From Leishmania martiniquensis (lineage: Eukaryota; Euglenozoa; Kinetoplastea; Trypanosomatida; Trypanosomatidae), in contig NC_090153.1 of assembly GCF_017916325.1 (NCBI RefSeq), forward strand, positions 510,001 through 574,000: DNA of 64,000 nucleotides, read 5' to 3'. The position numbers and the translations under genes were made by a program. Under the pieces are notes generated by a model that was not told the origin of the DNA, searched no databases, and was given only the letters and a program-made list of their open reading frames with translations. Position 1 is the first letter of the stretch, and every line of letters starts with the position of its first letter. Of the stretch, positions 30,301-40,800 are shown one piece after another.

Positions 30301-31519
30301 GGTGGCTTGCTCGTGCATCCACCTCCCTCCCCATTTTCTCTTGATACCCAGCAGCTGCACCTTCACATGTTGCCCTCCAGCCCAAGGGGCGCCAAAGCGC
30401 GTGCGGTCTCTTGCGCAGGGGCCCAGCCGCCTGCCCCTACAGCTGCTCCATGTGCATCAGCACCCAAAGGGAGTGAACTATCGCTTACATTCCGCACAGG
30501 GCGTCAGTGCACGCAGAGAGAGAAAGGGGGGCACACACTTTTGCATCTATACACCACGCACAAACATGCCGGAAATAATCCACCCTCCACAAGTCTCAAA
30601 GCCGCCGCACCCTTTCAAGAAGAGCGAAGGAAACGAGGCGGATAGGATGGGCCATACACTAAGCCATGCATGAGTATAGGCATACCTGCGCGCACCAACA
30701 CAGCTTTAGGTCTCACTGGCGCCGCGCCCACCGCGAAGTCCCTCTCCCGCTAAGCCACACCCACCTCTCCATCAGTATTTCCGTGCTCTTATATATATAT
30801 ATATACAGCTCGACTAGCCTATTGCTCGTATGGATATCTCCGCTCCCCTGAGCGAAGTTGCAGCATTAATGGGTACGCATACGTACACACGCACACACAC
30901 TTACCGAGGGCCCTTTAGCTGCGACTGCAGTCATCTTCCAGCCCCTCCTCCCCTCCCCCTTCTCCTCCTCCTCTCTCTGTCGGTCTGTCTCCCTCCCGCT
31001 CGTCTTCTCCGACTCTCCGATCATCTACCTTTCTCTCTTTGGTGCTCCTTCACGTGTAGCCTCACAGGGGATATCTGTTGCTGCACAGCTCGATCAGCTC
31101 GTGCTGCTCTCATAGCTGTTGTCGCTGCGGAAGTTCTCTTGCCCAACGACGTTCATGGTGTGCTTAAGGGTCCCCCACCAAGTGTGTTGCTGATCTCTTC
31201 TCAGTGCGACACTTCCTCTTCTCCTCTGCTGCATCTCTGTTCGCTCGTTTTTTTTCTTTCGAGTGGGGTTGAGCTTCCATCTGTGAGCACGTACGCCTTT
31301 TTGACATGCTCGCGGGCGTCAAAGCAGCGAGCGACACAGCGAAGGACGCTCCTTAGAGTACACAAACAGTGACCACCACATGCGAAGGAGCAGGCGAAAA
31401 AAGCACCCATCGCTTTTTTTTCAAAACTTAGCCGCCTGATAACCTCACGTCACGGCAGCTCTCCTGGTGCCTCCCCCCTCTCTCTTTCCATCTCTAACCT
31501 ATACGTAGACGAGTCTGCC
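27339..31519 (+). other. 4.2 kb region without genes before CPCT
   Basis: No reading frame with protein-like composition stood out. The region is strongly C/T-biased at 27640-27900, 28330-28460, 28570-28640, 28700-28740, 30930-31040 and 31465-31500, with CA repeats (28048-28066 and 30885-30901) and a TA repeat at 30788-30805. The tract at 31469-31500 with AG at 31507-31508 could be the CPCT acceptor. The rest is probably 3' UTR of the upstream gene and spacer. Confidence 0.5.
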
Positions 31520-33295
31520 ATGCCGCATCTCCTGGAGCACAGTTTCCTCTTCACCACGGAGGAGCGTCAGCTCATCTACCGTGCCAACAGCGACGTGAAC
31601 ACCCGCCCTGTCAGCTTCGTGACGCGCGTCTTCTACCCCATCTGGATGTTAATTAGCAGGCATCTGCTCAGCGATCTCGTGGCACCGAACGCCATCACCT
31701 TGGTCGGGCTTCTCAGCAGCATGCAGGCGTACCAGCTCATCAACACGTACTATCACTTTGGTGAACCAGAGCGCGGCTCGCGCGCGGTGTTGGGCGACGT
31801 GAAGTCGTCGTTGCAGGCGTTTGGACTGCGTGGCGCGGGTCAGGCGCCTCTCGGAGCCGAGAAGACTGTAGTCGGTGAGATGGCGTCTGCCTACAGATCC
31901 GGGCCCGGCGCCGCGGCCACTAGTGCGGCCAAGGTCATGGGTGCTGCCGCTGCCGCCGCGGCCACCAGTGCGGCGAGCGGTCCCATCTTGAAGCCGCCAG
32001 AGACCGATTACGTTGACTTTTTCCACACGGATCGCACCGTGCAGACAGCCACCGTGTTGGCGATCCTGCTCCTGGTCGTCTCTATCACGTGCGGCTCGGT
32101 GGATGGCGTGCACGCAAAGCGCTGCCGGAGCGCGACTAGCTTGGGCGACATCTTCTCCCGCATCTGCTCCTCCATGGCGCGCGTCTTCATGGCGCTGACG
32201 CTGCTGGAGGTGTTTCACATTGAGGATGTGTGCACGAAGTGGTACTTTCTGCTGGCCCTGCAGCTGATTGAGCTGAACACGGTCCTCGGCCGCATCAACG
32301 CATCGAACTTGAAGAAGGACCGCGTGAAGAACGTAGCGTACGTTGCGACCTACTGCTTTCGCGAATCGGAGTTGTCATTCCTCATGGTGTTGCTCCTCAT
32401 CGTCCGCTGGTTCTACCCTGCCGCGTGCCGCAGCATCCTCGGTGTCATCTTGGCGAAGGCGCAGGTCGGCTACAGCACCCTCGTTGTCGCCACCTTCGCG
32501 AGTATCGCGCTGCTCAAGATGAAAAAGCGATACAAGGGAATTATTTTGCTCTGCCTCGCAGCGCGTGTGCTGCCGCTTTTCTACCTTCTGCCACTGAGCC
32601 AGTACAGCTTGCTAAGCGTCATTGGTGATGCCATGATTGTAGGGCTGCTGTCCATCGAGGTTTACGTCAGCCACCTCGCCCAGCGCCGCATCCACGCCGC
32701 CGTCTTCGTCCTCTGCCTCGGCTCACTTTTGAACGACGTGCTCTCTGTCGTCGGAACGATACTGTACGTGATTGCCATGCTGGTGGACCTCTCATACTCG
32801 CTGAACGTACCACTTTTCACGCCCGTGCGCAACGTATTCATCGACGGCGTCTTTGATCTCTGCCATGCCGGGCACAAGAAGCTGATGGCAAACGCGCTGA
32901 AGTTTGGCAACCGTCTCATCGTCGGCGTCTGCGGCGACGATGAGTGCGCCACGTACAAGCGCCCACCGATCATGACCACCGAAGAGCGTGTGAATGAGGT
33001 GCGGCTGTGCAAGTACGTCTCAGAGGTCATCCCTAACTCGCCGGTGACGGGCATCACGGAGGAGATGATCCACTACTACAACATTCACCTGGTCGTTTGT
33101 GGCGAGGAGTACAACACGCCGACGGACACGTATTACGCGGTGCCGCGACGCATGGGCATCCTGCGCACCGTGCCGCGAACTCCCGGCATTTCTACCAGCG
33201 TCCTCATTGCGCGCATCCGTGCAGCCAGTGACGACGCGGTGGAAGCGAAGAATGCGAAAGGCAATGCGTCAGCGGGGGGGAAGGACGGGGCATGA
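31520..33295 (+). CDS. CPCT: Choline-phosphate cytidylyltransferase fused to degenerate CDP-alcohol phosphotransferase domain
   Basis: 591 residues from the ATG at 31520. The C-terminal third is a cytidylyltransferase: FIDGVFDLCHAGH with His449 and His452 of the HxGH nucleotide-binding motif, GVCGDDECATYKRPPIMTTEER, and RTPGISTS at 553-560. These are the hallmarks of choline/ethanolamine-phosphate cytidylyltransferases, which make CDP-choline or CDP-ethanolamine in the Kennedy pathway. The N-terminal 430 residues have several predicted membrane segments and the layout of a CDP-alcohol phosphatidyltransferase. Its signature, however, reads Gly192..Asp195-Gly196..Ala199-Lys200..Gly209..Ser213..Ser217, so three of the four metal-binding aspartates are gone. 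The membrane part is therefore probably a non-catalytic anchor or regulatory domain. An Ala-rich insert lies near 115-150. From memory, Leishmania CPCT on chromosome 18 has this fused form and length. Choline versus ethanolamine specificity cannot be read from the sequence alone. Confidence 0.85.
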   Translation: MPHLLEHSFLFTTEERQLIYRANSDVNTRPVSFVTRVFYPIWMLISRHLLSDLVAPNAITLVGLLSSMQAYQLINTYYHFGEPERGSRAVLGDVKSSLQAFGLRGAGQAPLGAEKTVVGEMASAYRSGPGAAATSAAKVMGAAAAAAATSAASGPILKPPETDYVDFFHTDRTVQTATVLAILLLVVSITCGSVDGVHAKRCRSATSLGDIFSRICSSMARVFMALTLLEVFHIEDVCTKWYFLLALQLIELNTVLGRINASNLKKDRVKNVAYVATYCFRESELSFLMVLLLIVRWFYPAACRSILGVILAKAQVGYSTLVVATFASIALLKMKKRYKGIILLCLAARVLPLFYLLPLSQYSLLSVIGDAMIVGLLSIEVYVSHLAQRRIHAAVFVLCLGSLLNDVLSVVGTILYVIAMLVDLSYSLNVPLFTPVRNVFIDGVFDLCHAGHKKLMANALKFGNRLIVGVCGDDECATYKRPPIMTTEERVNEVRLCKYVSEVIPNSPVTGITEEMIHYYNIHLVVCGEEYNTPTDTYYAVPRRMGILRTVPRTPGISTSVLIARIRAASDDAVEAKNAKGNASAGGKDGA

Positions 33296-34664
33296 GAGAG
33301 GGTGGGGAGTACGGAGGCCTCTTTATCCCCTCTGCGCGGACGGTTTGCTCGCCGCCCCTCGTCCTCTCAACTTGGAAGCCGCCCTTTCTACAGCCTCTCC
33401 TCGAGCTCTCGTGCGCCCACGCTGACGCACAAGACACGGCCCCTGCTCTCCGCCTCGCGCCCGCATCCGCCCCTCCCTTCCCTCCTTTCATGACCACTTC
33501 GCTTTGCATTCGGCATGCGAAGAGCACTTTAAAGTCAACATGAAATGAGCGTTAGTCATCTACAGGTACGCTCACCAAAGAGCAGCCCCGCCGACGAGGG
33601 CTGTCGGGGTCTGCGGCAACGATCTCTGCGTGCACATCTATGTGCGCTGACATCTGCGTGTATTGAGATGTGCGCCCACGCTTCGCTCTGTTTCTTCTCG
33701 CCGGACGGCGATGCGGTCAAGAGAACGGGAAAAAAGGGAAGGAGGAGGGGGGAAGGAGCGCGCGTCGCGTCAAAGGCACCTCTGCATCATCGCCCGCCTC
33801 CCTCGTGCTCTTCGCCATTTCCCTCGGAACGCTTCGGGATACTGATAACGAAAAGGCGTCTGTCTCTCTCTCTATCTGTGTGTGTGTGTGTCTGTGTGAG
33901 TGGGTATCGCTCCTATGCAGAGGGCCTCGTCTCATGTTTCTTATTGATTTGCCAACAGGCTTCTGCTCGGGTGCACATGTCTTTCCGTGTTGACGCGCGC
34001 TCCAGCTGCCCCTACCACCCCCCTTTACGTGGTAATGCCCCCCTTTTTCCCCCACCCTACTGCGCGGCGGCGGACGCTTTCTCAGTTGCACTGCGTTTTT
34101 CGCTGGGCTACTACTGTGTGGCACCGCTGCACAGCATACACAAAACAATTCCCCGTGACTTGATGGAAGGAAGGCAGGCCAACCACACCCGCGTTGGCGC
34201 GCGTGTGGGCGCGGTGACGTCTCGAGGAAGCAGCGCCTGAACTGCATTCCTGCCCCGATGACGTTGCCACTGCCGTTGACGACACACATCCGCTCCGGGA
34301 ACACAGTCGTCGACAAGGATCGTGTAGGCCTCATCGCAGCTGTGTGCGCCGAGCAGCTCGAGTACGATGCGCGTATTCACCTACATGCCCTTCTATATCT
34401 TGTGTAAACGGTTTGGCCAACTATGAGAGGAGCGCGAAGACGCCACCCGCCCCCCCCCGCAGAAGGACACGGGGCAAGCGCAGCCAGTAACTTTGGGCGG
34501 TGGTGCCGACGGTGACGTGAGACGGATGCACACTGCGGGCAGACGACTCCAACCGGGACATGGCACGCTCTCTGAAAAGGGTGGGCCGCTACTTCCCAAA
34601 AGCCGCAGCTCTTAGCTTTCCTTCACGCTTGCTGCAGCGTTCCCCTGCTACCGGGGCACATCCG
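33296..34664 (+). other. Region downstream of CPCT, before SIDER2 copy 2
   Basis: 1.4 kb, probably CPCT 3' UTR. It has a TG-rich run at 33879-33902 and mixed sequence. Nothing coding was recognised. Confidence 0.5.
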
Positions 34665-34685
34665 CCTCGCCGTTCGTGGTGCCCC
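34653..34685 (+). repeat. 7-bp hairpin at 5' end of SIDER2 copy 2 (possible HDV-like ribozyme P1 relic)
   Basis: GGGGCAC at 34653-34659 pairs with GTGCCCC at 34679-34685. Copy 1 has GGAGCAC and GTGCTCC at the matching place, a compensatory change, although its loop is 6 nt shorter. Ingi/L1Tc-clade elements are known to carry HDV-like ribozymes at their 5' ends, and these begin with a 7-bp P1 stem. Confidence 0.35.
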
Positions 34686-35242
34686 TCTCGAGGGGAGGGG
34701 AGGGGTGGTGGCGGCCCCGTTGACTCTCTGTGTGGGGAACCGGAGCCGCTCTCTCACCCCCGCCAATGCCCCGAGCCGCTTCTGCTGGTGGTGACCGGGT
34801 CAGCTGCGCGCTGATGCGTGGGAGGGTGGAGGCCGGAGTGATTGATGGCCACTAATGTGGGCGGCGTCGCGTGGGGGTGCCTGCAGCATCCGCATGCTGG
34901 GCGCAGCGCCAGCGTGGCTGGGCCGCCTTTCACCCGGCCCTTACTCTCTGCCGACTGGTGTGTGTGTGGCTGCGCCACCGCCGAGGGATGCGTCGCGCGG
35001 CTGCCGGACCAACGAGGAGCTGTTGTGAGGCAACCTTGAGGGCGGCTGGCGGGCGGAGCTCGGGGTGAATGCGGTGCTGGTGCAGCTGTCAGCTGCTGCA
35101 TCGCCTGCAAGGCGCTGGCATGGCTGCCGAGCAGGACGCGCTTCGGTCTGTGTGTGAGGGCCGGGCGGTGGTGTGATGGAGGCGGAGCTGTGTGCTGCGT
35201 GGCGGAGGGCACGTGGACGCATCAGGGGGCTCAAAAAAAAAG
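34665..35242 (+). mobile_element. SIDER2-type degenerate retroposon, copy 2 (full length)
   Basis: Nearly identical to 19197-19774 over about 570 bp without indels. I noticed only a few substitutions, for example C for T in the GTGCCCC arm and GGGGGCTC for GGGAGCTA before the tail. It ends in an A-rich tail (about 35233-35241). Same orientation as copy 1 and as the genes. It lies between CPCT and the first zinc-finger gene, most likely in the CPCT 3' UTR. Confidence 0.8.
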
Positions 35243-38200
35243 AGGCACGCTGCTTATGCTGTCGGGGCAATGTTCTTGTGAGCGTATGTCTGAGGGCTTT
35301 CTGCTTTTTGGCGGGGCGCTTGAGGCGCCTGCTCTTGCCTACGCTATTCTTCGCTTTTTTTTAAATCATCTATGCGGTGTGCAGGCCCTCTCAAGTAGGC
35401 TTCGATCAAAGAGGAGGAGTAGCAGGGCAAAAAGGAAAGGAGCTGAGGCTCATCTCCAGGGCGTCTGTCTTGATAGGCGGCGCGCATGCGTGCGTTGCGC
35501 GTGCCATTGCCACTCCCCGTTCCTTGCCAGCGGAGGGAGCAGACTAATACACAAAGGCGCGCCAACTTGTCTCGCGAAGGAAAACACACACACACACAGA
35601 GAAAGAAGCGTCGATAATTTCTTCCCCTCTTTCTACCGAATTGCTTCTGCAGTACTTCTTCAACTCCACCTCCCTCTACAGACGCACGCTGAGTGACGGC
35701 ATCACTTTCAGCGCACAGAGGACCAGAAGGAGAGAGAAAGAAAAAGAGTGAGCAAACGCATCACGGAAATCACAGCACGCTCATCACCACCTCACAGGGC
35801 CGTACACAGACGCCCACACTGAGCGGTAAAATACAGTGTTCACCATCACGAAGAGCGAGGCCATCAAACAAAAGCGGCAGTGAAAAAAAGGAAACGGGAT
35901 AAGAATAAGTGAAAATTTGCGCCTCTTTTTTTTCGTGGATAGGGGACGGCCGCTGTTATTTCGACCCTCTCACACTCTTTTGGCTTTTCCCCCTCTCTTT
36001 TCCTGTCTCTCGCACGCCCGCCCTTCTTTCCCCCTTTTCTCTCGGCCCTTTCTGCATCTTTCCCTTTCCTTCGCCATCAGCGTCTTTTTCTGACTCGTGC
36101 CTGGCTGTCTGTGTGTGTCTGAGTGTGTATATACGTGTATCTGCCCCCTTCCGCTCGTGCGTGGCTGTGCGTGCGCCTTACAGGCACGTCTTGGGTGCTG
36201 TGCATCTCTCTTATTCCCCTCTTCAGAGGAAACCCCGGCCCCAAAGCGAAGCAGACGGAAAAAAAGGCGAAAGGCGCAGAGTAGCAGAGGAATCAAGCAG
36301 CACAAAGCACGAAGCGCCTGTACGACACCCGTGCACATCCTCTCGACACACCACCAGGCACTTGCCCTTCCTCTTCCACTCCTACACTCCGCGCAGGGCA
36401 CTCTCACATACACACACGGACACGACTATATATATATATAGAGGCTCTTTCCGGCCCTTCTCCTTTGCCCCACCGCTCTCTGTACCACTGGCGCCCCCCT
36501 CCTCCTCCTCTCCGGTTAGTTCAGCTGTTTTGTCGTCCTTGTCGAAGCCGCGCGTCTCTGTCTCTCTCTCCCTCCTTTGAGGGCCCTCACTCCTCACCCG
36601 CGTGCAGCGGTATTCCAGCAGGCCCCTTCAACTGCTCTTGTGCGAGCGCGAAGCAGCGAAACTGCCGCTTTCATATTCCAACCTTGCGCGTGTTTTTCTA
36701 TTGGGCGCTGTTGGCCTGCTGCGCTGTCTTCCCATAAAGAGGCAGAGACGGCAAGCCACGCGTACACATTTAACGGAGTACAGCTCTGCTTGGCAGGTGG
36801 CACCCCTCTGGTCATTTCGCACTGTTTTGCTGAGCTCTTTTTTTTTCGTTTGCGGTGCGCGCGCTCTATTCGTCTCCACCAGGGGCCACTCGCCCCCCTT
36901 CCTTTTTTTCTTCTCCCCTTAACCCTACACTTCCTCTTCTCGCTGTCACTCTATGAGCGTCGAGACATATTCACCGTTTTCACTCTCTTCTATTGCCTTG
37001 TGAGGGACGTTTGTGTGATGCGCCACGCCGCCGCCGCCTCCTCCCCCTTTCCCCTTCTTTTTTTCCCCCTTCTCATCCCTTCTTGTGCTTTGCCAGCCGT
37101 CCCGTGTGTTTGAGGAGCCATCCGGAGAGAGAGAAAAACCGAACTCACACACACACACACAAAAAAACGATACAGCGGCGAATAGAGACGTACAGGCAGC
37201 GCAGGCACGATCACCGACGCACACGGGGCCCTTTTCCGTGTCGTCTTACCCATCCCCCCTTCGGCTTACCCAGCCTTTGCGCGCGTGCGAGTGTGCGTGG
37301 GCCTCTGCTCGCTGTCTCTTCTGCCTTTCCTGTGCGCCTTTATGCGCCTTCTTTTTTTTTTGTCTTCTGTCTCTTGATAGTTCCCCCTCCCCCCTTCCCC
37401 TCTCCAGTGACCGCAGCCGTTTTTCCTCTCTCCCCTCCCCCTCTCCCCCTTTCCACTGGTGTGCTCATCAAGCGACGAGAAGTCAACGAGAGCGAGAGAA
37501 AAAAAACGGAACAGAGAAAGGGAGAGGAGCCGTGTGTGAAGGTGCAACAGCAGCTAGGCCAAGAGAACGGACACTTCCGCATACCTTACACATACACACA
37601 CACACAAAAAGACTTGCATAAACACATATTTATATGTAAACACAGACGCACGGCGTCGCGCTCTTTCTTTCTTCGCCCTTTTCGCTTTCTATTGCGAGGT
37701 AGATAACGGGGCAGCCACCGAAAGCAACACGAAGAGACGTACACAAAAAAGGGAAGGGCGAAAGGTAAACGGCAGCGTCAAGGACAGCGTAGTCACACTG
37801 AAAAAAATAGCGAAGTGAGAGAAAAGAGAACGACAGAAATCCCTTCGTGCAGCCACCGGCGGGCGTGCCAAAGCGGCGGGTGCTTTTTTCTGTCGTGTGT
37901 AGTACATACGTGCGTTTGTGCGTGTGTGTGTGTGCCTGTGCGTAAGTCTATTTTTGCCTTTGGCATTCTTAACCTGCCGTACTGCCACCAGAGAGAACAA
38001 CAACAACAACAAACTGCAAAAAGGCCAACGGATTGGCTCACCTCTGAGCGCTGCCACTGCGCTCTTTTTTTTTCTCGCCCGCCTTTTTTCTTGTGTGTGC
38101 ATCTGTGTGTGGTTCTTTGTGCGGAGTTTTTTCCCCTTTTCTTTTGTCGTAATTTACCGCTCTTCTCTCTTGGCGTTTTCTGTAACGCTCTGCATTTCTT

Positions 38201-38454
38201 CTGTTTGTGTCCTTTCATCTGCGCCGCTGTCTCTCTTGCTTATCACTCCTCCTCTCCCCTCCCCTTCACACACACACACACACACACACACAAACTTTCC
38301 TCTCTGTCTACCTTTTGCTTTCTCACTTTTTTATTGGCTTCCTTTGTTTTGTTTCCTCTCCACTCGTTGTCTTTTTTTTTGTGTGAGTGTGTGCCTCTGG
38401 CGCTCGAGTCGTCTGCGCCTCCCTCCCTCCCTCCTTTCATTGCTGAGCAAAAAA
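35243..38454 (+). other. Region between SIDER2 copy 2 and first CCCH gene
   Basis: 3.2 kb with no recognised gene. It has a TA repeat at 36426-36440, CA repeats near 35583-35600, 37144-37161 and 38267-38292, many T-rich and C-rich tracts, and A-rich patches (37495-37520, 37740-37815). The tract before AG at 38386-38387 could serve as acceptor for the gene at 38455. Long 5' UTR or intergenic spacer is likely. Confidence 0.5.
38267..38292. repeat. (CA)13 microsatellite
   Basis: Thirteen perfect CA units about 160 nt upstream of the first CCCH gene. Tracts of this kind are common in Leishmania UTRs. Confidence 0.9.
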
Positions 38455-40800
38455 ATGCTTAGCATGGACAAGCCCATGGCGTTGAATGCACATTACTCCT
38501 CTAGTGGCTCTGTAGTGAGCGTACCGGCACCGGGGTTCGCGGTGAATACCTCTGGGGCATCAGCCCAGAGCAGGATGGCCTCGTTACCTGTTCTCCCGCC
38601 TGGACCGGCGCCGACTACCCCTGTAAGCGAGCAGATCAACTTCTTCGTCACCGCGTCGTCCTCCTACAAGTCGCACTTTGGTGACTCTGCGACCGGCACC
38701 ATGACCATCAGCTCCCTACCCCTGCGCTCCGCCCCAGGGACACCACTCCAGCAGGGCATCAGCGGCGGTTGCTCTGGTGAGGTGCCGTCCAGGATCTCGC
38801 TGTCTGGAAGTGCAGGGGCCTCTGCTTCATCGAGCGGGTTCGCTGGCTTACCGGTGCCGGCGCCTGGGAACGAGGTCGTGTGCACTTGCTCGGCTTTACG
38901 TAGCAGTTCGTCGTCCTCCAGTAACGGCCGACAGACGGCAGGCGTCACACCGCTGGTGAAGTTCGCCTCGCCGTCGTCGGGATGCGCTTTGGTGCGGTCG
39001 GCGTCGACCGCCGCTGCCGATGGGGTGGCTCATGACAGCGACACCGTGACTTTGGACAACATCGCTACTGCCCCAGTGCCTGCTGAGCCTACACGCGTGC
39101 TTCGCTTGTCGGATAGCGTCGATGTGCAGCTTCAGGAGGTCTGCTCGGTGGCGTCTTCTTCCTCAACTCCCTCCATTCTCACCGCGCATGGGCGCACGAA
39201 CTTGCCCGCGCAGCGCGGTGGGAATGCCAGCTGCATCGGTCCCAGTGGCACCAGCCCTCTTCTCATCGAAATGGAGGAGAGTAGATTGAGCCCACGCGCA
39301 GCAGCAGCAGTGTCAGATGCGCTATCGCCAGTCGATGATGCGATGAGAGAGGCTCGCCAGCCTACCCTCACCTCGCTCGCGAGCAACAGCGCCACTGCTG
39401 GCGAGGACAGCTCGAGCTTGCCATCAAAGCTGGGCGGCGACGGCCCGTCAAAGTCATGTGACTCGGTGCCGTTGGCCAAGACGAGCTCGCGTGCGGATCA
39501 CGCGGTGCTGTCGCCGAAGGCCTCCCCGCACCAGTCGAAGCGGCGGCAGCAGCGCTCCAGCGATGCGCCTCGCCGTCAGCACGCGAAGGGCTGCAGCTGC
39601 TATACCCTTACTGGCCCTGCGGCCCCTGACAGTCTCACGAAGAGCGGTGGCAGCCCAATGGACGGAAGCGAGTTCGTGAGCGTCTACGACTCGGACTTCG
39701 AGACAATGCTCTCTATTCCAGCGTCGCAGGTGCTGCACCTCCCGAATCCATCTCTGGGAGTGTCGCGTCTCGTGCTGTGCCGTAAATTCACTCTCGAGAA
39801 CCCCGAAAGCTGCGCGAAGGGCGACATGTGCAGGTTTGTGCACGCCGACACCCGCAAAGCTTCCCGGTTCAGCATCCACGTCAACTATGCCTGGCGGAGC
39901 CTTGAGCTCTGCACGTACCCGCGACTTCCCGCCGGTGACGAGATCACCGTCCTGGCGCCGAACGAGCGGCCGCCGTCGGAGGTGCTCCCCAGCGAACGCA
40001 TTCTCGTGACGCGTGGGAGCACAAACTGGCACGAGCACCCCACGCCGCTCTCGCACTGCGCGCACTACTACTTCAACCGCATGTGCAACCGCGGTAAGCG
40101 CTGCAACTTCATTCACGCCGTGCACGTGGATCCGAATGTGCAGGGCGATTTCAAGCACGCACCTGCGCCGAGGGCGGTGGCACCGATTGCGCCAAGATCA
40201 TCTGTCTCAGCCGCTTCGCGCGCTGCAAATGGAGCGAAAGGGGCTGCGAGTGAGGGAAGCCGCTCTGATGCGTGTCACGGCGGCGCCGCATGGGCTTCGT
40301 CGCCTGCACATCAGCCACGGCTGCCGTCATCGACGCCGCAAAGTCGCGCCAGCAACACTTCCAACGCGGGTAGTGGAATCGCCTACGCCTTCGCGCCGAA
40401 TATGTTCGCCCCGCCACCACCCGGGTGCGCCGCGCTTCCACTTCTGAACTCCGCCTCCTCATCGCAGTCGCCAGCTGGCGTAGTGGGGGGCTCGCCGTAC
40501 GTGATGCTCATGAACAGCACCGGCCAGCAGGTGGGCTGCAGCTACCTTCCCACCACCTTGATGTCGCCAACCCCGCAGCAGCTGAGCGGCTCCAACGGCA
40601 TCTTCTTTATCCTGCCGACAACCACCGGAACTGGTGGGTCGATGGCTGGCAGCGGCGCCCCTGCTGGCAGCTCCGGCGGCCCTGCTTTCCCGCTAGGCCA
40701 GTCGTTCAGCAGCTTGAGCGTCGGCCCCGTGAACTGGTCATTATATGGGGACATGGACACGACTGCGTGGATGCCGTCGTCGCCTTTGCAGCGGCTTTAG
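38455..40800 (+). CDS. CCCH zinc-finger RNA-binding protein (tandem paralogue A)
   Basis: 781 residues from the ATG at 38455 (AAAAAATGC context; an alternative ATG three codons later). The open frame continues upstream but only through T/C-rich and CA-repeat UTR-like DNA. Two CCCH fingers are visible: Cys442-x10-Cys453-x5-Cys459-x3-His463 and Cys535-x8-Cys544-x5-Cys550-x3-His554. They are separated by a conserved spacer with SIHVNYAWRSLELCTYPRLP and followed by HAVHVDPNVQGDFKHAP. The rest is Ser/Ala/Pro/Gly-rich and probably disordered. Such fingers bind single-stranded RNA. In trypanosomatids, where genes are not controlled individually at transcription, these proteins set mRNA stability and translation. 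The gene at 48831 has the same module. In T. brucei a ZC3H31/ZC3H32 pair lies, from memory, in the syntenic block, but which copy is which cannot be told here. Confidence 0.82.
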   Translation: MLSMDKPMALNAHYSSSGSVVSVPAPGFAVNTSGASAQSRMASLPVLPPGPAPTTPVSEQINFFVTASSSYKSHFGDSATGTMTISSLPLRSAPGTPLQQGISGGCSGEVPSRISLSGSAGASASSSGFAGLPVPAPGNEVVCTCSALRSSSSSSSNGRQTAGVTPLVKFASPSSGCALVRSASTAAADGVAHDSDTVTLDNIATAPVPAEPTRVLRLSDSVDVQLQEVCSVASSSSTPSILTAHGRTNLPAQRGGNASCIGPSGTSPLLIEMEESRLSPRAAAAVSDALSPVDDAMREARQPTLTSLASNSATAGEDSSSLPSKLGGDGPSKSCDSVPLAKTSSRADHAVLSPKASPHQSKRRQQRSSDAPRRQHAKGCSCYTLTGPAAPDSLTKSGGSPMDGSEFVSVYDSDFETMLSIPASQVLHLPNPSLGVSRLVLCRKFTLENPESCAKGDMCRFVHADTRKASRFSIHVNYAWRSLELCTYPRLPAGDEITVLAPNERPPSEVLPSERILVTRGSTNWHEHPTPLSHCAHYYFNRMCNRGKRCNFIHAVHVDPNVQGDFKHAPAPRAVAPIAPRSSVSAASRAANGAKGAASEGSRSDACHGGAAWASSPAHQPRLPSSTPQSRASNTSNAGSGIAYAFAPNMFAPPPPGCAALPLLNSASSSQSPAGVVGGSPYVMLMNSTGQQVGCSYLPTTLMSPTPQQLSGSNGIFFILPTTTGTGGSMAGSGAPAGSSGGPAFPLGQSFSSLSVGPVNWSLYGDMDTTAWMPSSPLQRL

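Noticed and set aside
37918..38454. Upstream extension of CCCH gene A
   Set aside because: It has only a GTG at its start and translates T-rich and CA-repeat sequence into Cys/Phe/Thr-His runs. The first good ATG is 38455.
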